Assembly (NCBI GenBank): GCA_012522705.1
Contig: JAAYJY010000361.1
Span: 1-11,139, forward strand
DNA from: Syntrophomonadaceae bacterium
GTDB lineage: Bacteria > Bacillota > Syntrophomonadia > Syntrophomonadales > Syntrophomonadaceae
Direction of reading: 5' to 3'
DNA: 11,139 bases
Numbering within the stretch: position 1 is the stretch's first letter; each line of letters begins with the position of its first letter. The position numbers and the translations under genes are program-made. This document shows, piece by piece, positions 6,171-11,139 of the stretch. The notes beneath the pieces are model-generated. The model was not told the DNA's origin and made no database searches. It worked only from the letters and a program-made list of their open reading frames with translations.

Positions 6171-6701
6171 ATGGTCAAATTGAAGAAGGCATTTATCTTT
6201 CTGCTCACAATTGCGCTTCTAGGTTTATTACTTACAGGTTGCAGCACCAACACTTCGCCTGGCGATAGCGGAACATCCCCGCCAGCTTCAAGCGAGGAGC
6301 AGACTCTCACCCAGAGCGAGAAACCGAAACCCATTTATGGAAACCAGCTCAAAGACGGAACGTACAAGATTGAGGTCACATCCAGTTCCTCAATGTTTCG
6401 GATTATTGACGCGCAAATAACCGTGGCAGGCGGAGAGATTTCGGCGGTTCTGACCTTAAGTGGAGACGGCTATGAGAAGTTATACATGGGTACTGGTAAG
6501 GAGGCGCTAGCCGATACGGACGACAAGTGCATCTATTTCGTGGAGAACGCCAATGGCCAATATACTTATAGTGTACCGGTGACAGCGCTGGACCAGGATA
6601 CCGACTGCGCCGCGTGGAGCATCCGGAAGAAAACATGGTACGACCGGGTTTTGGTATTCCAGTCCTCACTTATTCCCAGAGACGCAATCATAGAGGTATA
6701 A
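6171..6701 (+). CDS. Small surface lipoprotein with a NEAT-like beta domain, function unknown
   Basis: A 176-residue protein with a lysine-rich start, a hydrophobic stretch and lipobox LTGC (Cys24), then a Ser/Thr/Pro/Glu-rich linker to about residue 55. The domain from about 60 to 168 runs from DGTYKIEVTSSSSMF, through an ITVAGGEISAVLTLSG strand and a KLYMGTGKEAL segment, to SVPVTAL and KKTWYDRVLVFQSSL. This strand pattern resembles that of the next gene's product and, loosely, NEAT heme-binding domains; I did not confirm homology. Cys120 and Cys146 are the only other cysteines. The start is uncertain. ATG at 6171 has AGGAG only one base away. A TTG at 6180 sits 10 bases from the same AGGAG and would give an M-K-K-A-F start. 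A TTG at 6135 also keeps the frame open. The gene lies 80 bases after cbiK, in the riboswitch operon. Confidence 0.8.
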   Translation: MVKLKKAFIFLLTIALLGLLLTGCSTNTSPGDSGTSPPASSEEQTLTQSEKPKPIYGNQLKDGTYKIEVTSSSSMFRIIDAQITVAGGEISAVLTLSGDGYEKLYMGTGKEALADTDDKCIYFVENANGQYTYSVPVTALDQDTDCAAWSIRKKTWYDRVLVFQSSLIPRDAIIEV

Positions 6702-6712
6702 ATAACAAAATG

Positions 6713-6745
6713 CAGGAGCCGCCAAGATTCGTTTCGCGGCTCCTG
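6713..6745 (+). terminator. Perfect 10-bp hairpin between the two small surface-protein genes
   Basis: CAGGAGCCGC (6713-6722) pairs perfectly with GCGGCTCCTG (6736-6745) around a 13-base loop, 12 bases after the stop codon of the first gene. The downstream sequence TTCCCAATTATT is only weakly U-rich. It may be a partial terminator, an mRNA-stabilising or processing hairpin, or a means of lowering expression of the downstream importer relative to the surface proteins. The hairpin is seen; the role is inferred. Confidence 0.5.
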
Positions 6746-6777
6746 TTCCCAATTATTGGCACGAACTGGGTTTATTT

Positions 6778-7281
6778 ATGAAAAATTGCACTTTTTGGAT
6801 CGTACTGGTGCTGATAACAATACTCCCGATTCAGGCGCTAGGCGCTGAGCTGCCGGCGGACGGGCAGTACATGATTGAAGTTACGCTGTCAGGCGGCTCC
6901 GGCAGAGCAACGATACAGTCCCCCGCCAAGCTTTGCGTTGTAAACCGAGTGGCGACGGCCACTATCGTATGGAGCAGCCCGTATTACGATTATATGCTGG
7001 CAGACGGGATTGCCTATTATCCCGTCAACACCAGCGGGAATTCCACCTTTGAGCTTCCAGTTACGCTGAATGAGAATGTGGAGATCACCGCTCGGACCAT
7101 CGCTATGAGTGAACCTCACGAAATTGACTATACTCTTTATTTCAATTCGGCCCGACTCAAGCCCCTTGGCCGTAACGGATCCTCACCTATCCAGCCCGGC
7201 GGAGTTGGAGCAGCGATTATTATCATCGGACTGGCGGCTTTTTTTATGTGTAAAGAACGCCGGCGAGATAACAGGACTTAA
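6778..7281 (+). CDS. Membrane-anchored surface protein with a NEAT-like beta domain, function unknown
   Basis: A 167-residue protein with an N-terminal signal peptide (about 1-23, ending QALGA). An extracellular domain spans about 28-127. A glycine-rich spacer leads to a C-terminal hydrophobic segment, GAAIIIIGLAAFFMC (144-158), and a basic tail KERRRDNRT. The tail should stay inside, giving a single-pass anchor. There is no LPxTG sorting signal. The domain reads DGQYMIEVTLSGGSGRAT, then a WSSPYYDYML segment, YPVNTSGNSTFELPV, and ARTIAMSEPHEIDYTLYF. The order of strands and the PxL-V...A..IVWSS..YDYM pattern recall NEAT heme-binding domains, but with an unusual aromatic centre (WSSPYYDYM). 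It shares the DGxYxIEVT start and PVT segment with the preceding lipoprotein and looks like its paralogue. The ribosome binding site before the ATG is weak. The gene ends 5 bases before the binding-protein gene, so coupling with the importer is likely. Confidence 0.8.
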   Translation: MKNCTFWIVLVLITILPIQALGAELPADGQYMIEVTLSGGSGRATIQSPAKLCVVNRVATATIVWSSPYYDYMLADGIAYYPVNTSGNSTFELPVTLNENVEITARTIAMSEPHEIDYTLYFNSARLKPLGRNGSSPIQPGGVGAAIIIIGLAAFFMCKERRRDNRT

Positions 7282-7286
7282 GAAAA

Positions 7287-8432
7287 ATGAAGCGATATAT
7301 AGTTGTTACCCTTAGCTTAATAATGATACTCTCAATGTTGGCCGGCTGCGCCGTGAACACCGGGAGTACTCTTAATAAGGGGCTTGGCAACGGCTGGCAA
7401 CCAGAGAATAGCATGGAGTTGCAATATGCCCAAAACTTCAGCGTGGATTATTATAACGGCGGATACGCCCTGATTACCATATCCGACGGCAGCCAATATC
7501 TGGTTGTTCCGGAGGCAGGCGATATTCCAACCGGAATAGACGCGGATATTACGGTCCTGCGCCAGCCCATCACCAACATCTATCTCGCCGCCACTTCAGC
7601 CATGTGTCTGTTTGACGCTCTGGATTCCCTGGACAATATCACTCTGTCCGGCTCCAAGACCAGGGACTGGTATATCGAGAATGCCAGAACGGCAATGCAG
7701 GTTGGAAAGATTCTTTACGCGGGAAAATACAGCACGCCGGATTACGAGCTTATCATGTCCAAGGGGTGTCGCCTGGCAATAGAGTCTTCCATGATAAACC
7801 ATGCCCCGGAAGTGAAAGAAAAGCTGGAAGAGGTGGGTATCCCGGTTCTGGTGGATCAATCGAGCTACGAATCTCATCCTCTTGCGCGCACCGAGTGGAT
7901 AAAGCTTTACGCGGTGCTGATGGGCAAAGAAGCTGTCGCCGAGAAGCTTTTTAATGAACAAATCGCTTATATGAACGATGCCACCAGTAAAATCAACACC
8001 GGCAAAACGGTCGCGTTTTTCCATATCAGCTCTTCGGGCTATGCCGTCGCCAGGAAATCGGGCGACTATGTGACGAAAATGATCGAGCTGGCCGGCGGCA
8101 ATTATATCTTTGCAAATTTGAGAGATCCGGAAAAAGCCGCGAGTACGGTTAACCTTGAGATGGAGCAATTTTACGCGACCGCTAAAGAAGCCGACTTTAT
8201 CATTTATAACAGCACTATTGGCGGCGTAATTGCTTCCCTCCAAGAGCTGATAAGCAAAAACAGCTTGCTGCGCGACTTCAAAGCCGTGCAAAAGGGCAAC
8301 GTCTGGTGCACAGACAAGAATCTCTTTCAGGAGACAACCCAGCTCGGACTAATGATTTCGGATATCCACCGGATGCTGACCCAGGACGATGGGAGCCTGA
8401 CGAAGCTGAATTTCATGTACAAGCTGGAATGA
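7287..8432 (+). CDS. ABC importer substrate-binding lipoprotein, BtuF/FhuD-like
   Basis: A 381-residue lipoprotein with lipobox LAGC at 18-21 (Cys21 lipidated). The rest has the two-lobed helical-backbone fold of class III binding proteins (siderophore, heme and cobalamin importers). Recognisable parts are ITVLRQPITNIYLAATSAM at the first lobe, YELIMSKGCRLAIESSMI with EVKEKLEEVGIPVLVD, HPLARTEWIKLYAVLMGKE leading into the long connecting helix, and the second lobe with YVTKMIELAGGNYIFANL and EADFIIYNSTIGG. It captures the ligand outside the membrane and delivers it to the permease encoded next. Regulation by a cobalamin riboswitch makes a corrinoid, or a cobalt or tetrapyrrole precursor, a plausible cargo, but residues cannot decide between these and an iron chelate. 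A symbol such as btuF is therefore not given. Confidence 0.92.
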   Translation: MKRYIVVTLSLIMILSMLAGCAVNTGSTLNKGLGNGWQPENSMELQYAQNFSVDYYNGGYALITISDGSQYLVVPEAGDIPTGIDADITVLRQPITNIYLAATSAMCLFDALDSLDNITLSGSKTRDWYIENARTAMQVGKILYAGKYSTPDYELIMSKGCRLAIESSMINHAPEVKEKLEEVGIPVLVDQSSYESHPLARTEWIKLYAVLMGKEAVAEKLFNEQIAYMNDATSKINTGKTVAFFHISSSGYAVARKSGDYVTKMIELAGGNYIFANLRDPEKAASTVNLEMEQFYATAKEADFIIYNSTIGGVIASLQELISKNSLLRDFKAVQKGNVWCTDKNLFQETTQLGLMISDIHRMLTQDDGSLTKLNFMYKLE

Positions 8433-8470
8433 TATTAACCATATAACATAACGCGCAGTGAGAAATATTG

Positions 8471-9502
8471 ATGGGAATACCAAACGAAGCTGCCAGGAGG
8501 CATTTAAGATACTGTATCACAATAGCCCTACTCCTTATCCTTTTGGTTGGGCTGTTTTTACTGAATATTGGCTTGGGCAGCGTGACTGTAGCGATCGGGG
8601 ACATTGGCAAAATACTGCTGGGGCAGGGCGAAAACTTAACGGATCATGACATCATCTGGAAGATCCGCCTGCCCCGAATGATGGCTGGCATCCTACTTGG
8701 CGGCGCTCTCGCGCTGTCGGGTTTTTTGCTGCAGACCTATTTCAACAATCCCATTGCCGGACCCTACGTACTGGGAATATCCTCCGGCGCCAAGCTGGTG
8801 GTGGCCCTGGTCATGGTGATAGCGCTGGGCCGGTATTACACGGTCAGTTCGGCGGTTTTGATTTCGGCGGCTTTTGTCGGCGCTATGATTACCATGGGAT
8901 TTGTGCTATTGGTGGCCAGAGTCGTGCAGCGTTCGTCCATGCTGATTGTCAGCGGCGTGATGATCGGCTACATCTGCTCGGCCATCACCGATTTCATCAT
9001 TACCTTTGCCGACGAGACCAGTATCGTCAACCTGCACAACTGGTCCAACGGCACCTTCTCAGCCACTTCATGGGAGGATGTGCGGGTTATGGCGGTAGTA
9101 GTGGTGATCACTTCTTTTATCGTGTTTCTTATGTCGAAGCCCATCAGCGCCTATCAATTTGGTGAGAGTTATGCGCAGAATATGGGCGTTAATATCAGAC
9201 TATTCCGGGTTTTGCTGGTGCTGCTGTCCAGCGTGCTGTGCGCCGGTGTTACTGCCTTCGCCGGCCCGATCTCATTCGTAGGGATAGCGGTGCCGCATCT
9301 GGTTAAATCCCTTTTAGGAACCGCCAAGCCGCTCATCGTCATTCCTGCCTGTTTTTGCGGGGGGGCGATTTTCTGCCTGGGTTGTGATTTGATTGCCCGG
9401 ACTGCCTTCGCGCCTTTGGAGCTCAGCATAAGCTCGGTGACCGCCGTGTTCGGAGCGCCTGTGGTGATAGGCATGATGTTGAGAAAGAAAGAGCGTGCCT
9501 GA
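8471..9502 (+). CDS. ABC importer permease, FecCD/BtuC family
   Basis: A 343-residue membrane protein, the usual length for this family, with about ten hydrophobic helices. The family hallmark is clear: a block starting IWKIRLPRMMAGILLGGALA and running into LSGFLLQTYFNNPIAGPYVL and LGISSGA. A later FAGPISFVGIAVPHLVK is the cytoplasmic coupling segment that contacts the ATPase. These type II importers work as homodimers with two ATPase subunits and one binding protein. The ATG at 8471 follows a gap of 38 bases after the binding-protein gene. A TTG directly before it keeps the frame open, but ATG is preferred; the ribosome binding site (AGTGAG) is weak. The end overlaps the ATPase frame by 8 bases if the GTG start is used there. 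No change in composition or disruption is seen. Confidence 0.95.
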   Translation: MGIPNEAARRHLRYCITIALLLILLVGLFLLNIGLGSVTVAIGDIGKILLGQGENLTDHDIIWKIRLPRMMAGILLGGALALSGFLLQTYFNNPIAGPYVLGISSGAKLVVALVMVIALGRYYTVSSAVLISAAFVGAMITMGFVLLVARVVQRSSMLIVSGVMIGYICSAITDFIITFADETSIVNLHNWSNGTFSATSWEDVRVMAVVVVITSFIVFLMSKPISAYQFGESYAQNMGVNIRLFRVLLVLLSSVLCAGVTAFAGPISFVGIAVPHLVKSLLGTAKPLIVIPACFCGGAIFCLGCDLIARTAFAPLELSISSVTAVFGAPVVIGMMLRKKERA

Positions 9503-10616
9503 TATGGAATATTTTTTTCGTACCAGCCGGCTGACGGTTGGATACAACGGCAAACCTCTGATAAAGGATATCGAAATACGGCTTCAAAAAGGCCAGATTC
9601 TGACGCTGATAGGGCCAAACGGGTCCGGTAAATCGACAATTCTGAAAAGCATAACCAAATATCTGAAAAGCATTTGCGGGACGGTTTATATAGACAACCG
9701 CTCCATCGACGATATGAACGACAGGGATATGTCCTATCAAGTATCCGTCGTCCTGACCGAAAGACTTCGGACCGAGCTTATGACCTGCGAGGATATCGTC
9801 GCCACAGGGCGCTACCCCTATACTGGTATGCTGGGCATTCTTTCGCGGCGGGATAAGGTTCAGGTCCGCAAGGCGATGGAACTGGTGAACGCCTGGGAAC
9901 TTAAAGAAAGGGATTTCACCCAAATCAGCGATGGTCAGAGGCAGAGAATACTGCTGGCGCGGGCCATTTGCCAAGAGCCTCAGATCATTGTCCTGGACGA
10001 GCCCACCTCCTTTTTGGATATCCGCTTTAAGCTCGAGCTTCTCGGTATTTTGGCAACGATGGCCAAAGAACATGGGATAACAGTAATCATGTCGCTTCAC
10101 GAGCTTGAAATGGCGCAAAAGGTATCCGATCTGGTAATGTGTGTGAAAGGCGAAACCATTACGCACTTCGGAAGTCCCCGGGAAATATTCCAAAAAGAGC
10201 TGATCGGCGAGTTGTACGAATTGGTAAATGGAAGCTATAACCCCCTCTTCGGAAGCTTTGAGATGGAGCGGCCCAAGGGCGATGCCAAGGTCTTTGTGAT
10301 AGCTGGCGGCGGAACAGGCGTCGCCCAGTATCGCGTCCTGCAAAAAAAGAGAATACCCTTTGTGGCGGGGATTCTGCATGAAAACGACGTCGATTATCAG
10401 ATTGCCAGCGATTTGGCCAGCGAGGTGGTGGTTGAAAAAGGCTTCCAACGAATCGGGGAAAACACCTATCAAAAAGCGCTGCAGCGTCTTAAGTCCTGCG
10501 ACACGGTAATTAACTGTCTGACCAGCTATGGTGAAATGAATGAGAAAAATAAAGAGCTGTTGGAGACGGCTTCAGCTCAAGGCCTAAACATCCTGGAAAC
10601 TGCGGATGCACTGTAA
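9495..10616 (+). CDS. ABC importer ATPase, FecE/BtuD-like, with a C-terminal extension of unknown function
   Basis: A 373-residue protein; the ATPases of this family usually have about 255-270. ATPase part, residues 10-255: Walker A GPNGSGKST (40-48), signature ISDGQRQRI (144-152), Walker B IIVLDE (164-169), D-loop SFLD and switch histidine in SLHE (His202). The Q-loop position reads VSVVLTER (83-90) and lacks the usual glutamine. SDGQ in place of SGGQ and VLTER occur together in a sub-branch I recall from anaerobes. Residues about 263-373 form a second unit starting KVFVIAGGGTGVAQYRVL, with YQIASDLASEVVVE and TVINCLTSYGE. Its alternating strand/helix look suggests a small Rossmann-like domain. 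The start is GTG at 9495 (8-base overlap with the permease) or ATG at 9504 (MEYFF), just after the permease stop. The latter loses only three residues and fits the family start. Confidence 0.92.
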   Translation: MPDMEYFFRTSRLTVGYNGKPLIKDIEIRLQKGQILTLIGPNGSGKSTILKSITKYLKSICGTVYIDNRSIDDMNDRDMSYQVSVVLTERLRTELMTCEDIVATGRYPYTGMLGILSRRDKVQVRKAMELVNAWELKERDFTQISDGQRQRILLARAICQEPQIIVLDEPTSFLDIRFKLELLGILATMAKEHGITVIMSLHELEMAQKVSDLVMCVKGETITHFGSPREIFQKELIGELYELVNGSYNPLFGSFEMERPKGDAKVFVIAGGGTGVAQYRVLQKKRIPFVAGILHENDVDYQIASDLASEVVVEKGFQRIGENTYQKALQRLKSCDTVINCLTSYGEMNEKNKELLETASAQGLNILETADAL

Positions 10617-10631
10617 TATGACGGAGGAAAG

Positions 10632-11139
10632 ATGATGAAAGGAAAACTTTATGGCGTAAGTGTTGGTCCGGGCGACCCGGAGCTGATGACGCTGAAAGCG
10701 GTAGCCTGCATCCGGAAGTGCCCGGTGTTGGCGGCGCCCCGCACATCTGCCGGGAACTCGCTGGCACTGACAATAGCGGCGGACATTGTGAATATAGCCG
10801 AGAAGCAAATCGAATATCTTGACCTTCCCATGACTCGTAACCAGAACCTGCTGGACAAACGTCAGAACGCAGCGGCCGACCGCATCGCAGCGCATCTGGA
10901 CGCCGGACAGGATGTCGCAGTGCTGAATCTCGGCGACGCGTCACTCTACAGCTCGTATTCCTACCTTTGCCGCATACTTCTTGATCGGGGATACAACGCC
11001 GAAACCATTCCAGGCGTAACGAGTTTTTGCGCGTGCGCAGCAGTTGTTAACCGCAGCCTCACTAGTATGAACATGCCGCTACATATACTCCCGGCGTCAA
11101 TGCCTGATCTGTCGGCCGCCCTCGCGCTGCCAGGGGGCA
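10632..11139 (+). CDS. cbiL: CbiL, cobalt-factor II / precorrin-2 C20-methyltransferase, N-terminal part
   Basis: Open to the right edge: 169 codons of an expected 230-240. The translation begins MMKGKLYGVSVGPGDPELMT, the glycine-rich SAM loop of class III tetrapyrrole methyltransferases. It continues with KCPVLAAPRTSAGNSLAL, the VAVLNLGDASLYSSYSYL motif and ETIPGVTSFCACAAVVNRSL. The early V-APR segment and the S-YSSYSYL form identify the C20 methylase (CbiL/CobI) rather than CbiF, CbiH or CbiE. The product catalyses the first methylation after cobalt insertion, so it acts directly after CbiK in the pathway. A GGAGG site (10623-10627) lies 4 bases before the first ATG and 7 before the second (10635); the second has the better spacing. 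It starts 15 bases after the ATPase stop, so it belongs to the riboswitch operon, apart from the other cbi genes on the opposite strand. Confidence 0.93.
   Translation, partial: MMKGKLYGVSVGPGDPELMTLKAVACIRKCPVLAAPRTSAGNSLALTIAADIVNIAEKQIEYLDLPMTRNQNLLDKRQNAAADRIAAHLDAGQDVAVLNLGDASLYSSYSYLCRILLDRGYNAETIPGVTSFCACAAVVNRSLTSMNMPLHILPASMPDLSAALALPGG

Noticed and set aside
9423..10472. Long open frame (349 codons) on the minus strand opposite the importer ATPase gene.
   Set aside because: The plus-strand frame carries all the ABC ATPase motifs; the minus frame has no recognisable domain and is the usual antisense shadow of a high-G+C-third-position gene.
1..11139. CRISPR arrays, insertion sequences, tRNA or rRNA genes and long repeats.
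   Set aside because: None seen on either strand. All sequence outside the control region is accounted for by contiguous coding genes, and no transposase or integrase motif occurs.

Overview
The window carries the core of an anaerobic (early cobalt insertion) cobalamin pathway, arranged as two divergent operons that fire away from a shared control region at about 4530-5180. Intrinsic terminators, lipobox signal peptides on three proteins, a B12 riboswitch and mixed ATG/TTG starts fit an anaerobic Firmicute (Clostridia-like, moderate G+C). This lineage call is inference from style, not from a marker gene.

Left half, minus strand (4526 down to 1): cbiD, cbiF, cbiG, cbiH, cobK(cbiJ) and the first 48 codons of cbiE, running off the left edge. 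Four of the five junctions are ATGA stop/start overlaps and the fifth is an 8-base overlap with a TTG start, so this is one tightly coupled transcription unit. The enzymes cover ring contraction and C17 methylation (CbiH), C11 methylation (CbiF), lactone opening (CbiG), C1 methylation (CbiD), corrin ring reduction (CobK) and entry to C5/C15 methylation (CbiE).

Centre (about 4530-5180): two sigma-A-type promoters stand back to back with their -35 boxes 20 bases apart. The plus-strand transcript begins with a recognisable cobalamin riboswitch (B12 box at 4941-4958) and an intrinsic terminator at 5066-5095. The minus-strand transcript begins with a leader of about 170 bases that has no B12 box. 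It nevertheless has the layout of a transcription attenuator: a potential multi-helix junction, an intrinsic terminator ending almost on the cbiD start codon, and a mutually exclusive 15-bp antiterminator. This leader is the least explained element here.

Right half, plus strand (5185 to 11139): a B12-riboswitch-controlled operon. It encodes a CbiK-type cobaltochelatase carrying a lipoprotein signal peptide, two small related surface proteins (one lipid-anchored, one with a C-terminal membrane anchor), and a complete FecCD/BtuCDF-type ABC importer. The importer ATPase has a C-terminal extension of about 110 residues. The operon continues into cbiL (precorrin-2 C20-methyltransferase), cut by the right edge.

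Together the genes suggest a surface module that handles a metal, tetrapyrrole or corrinoid outside the membrane and feeds an importer, co-regulated with endogenous corrin ring synthesis. The substrate cannot be read from the sequence.
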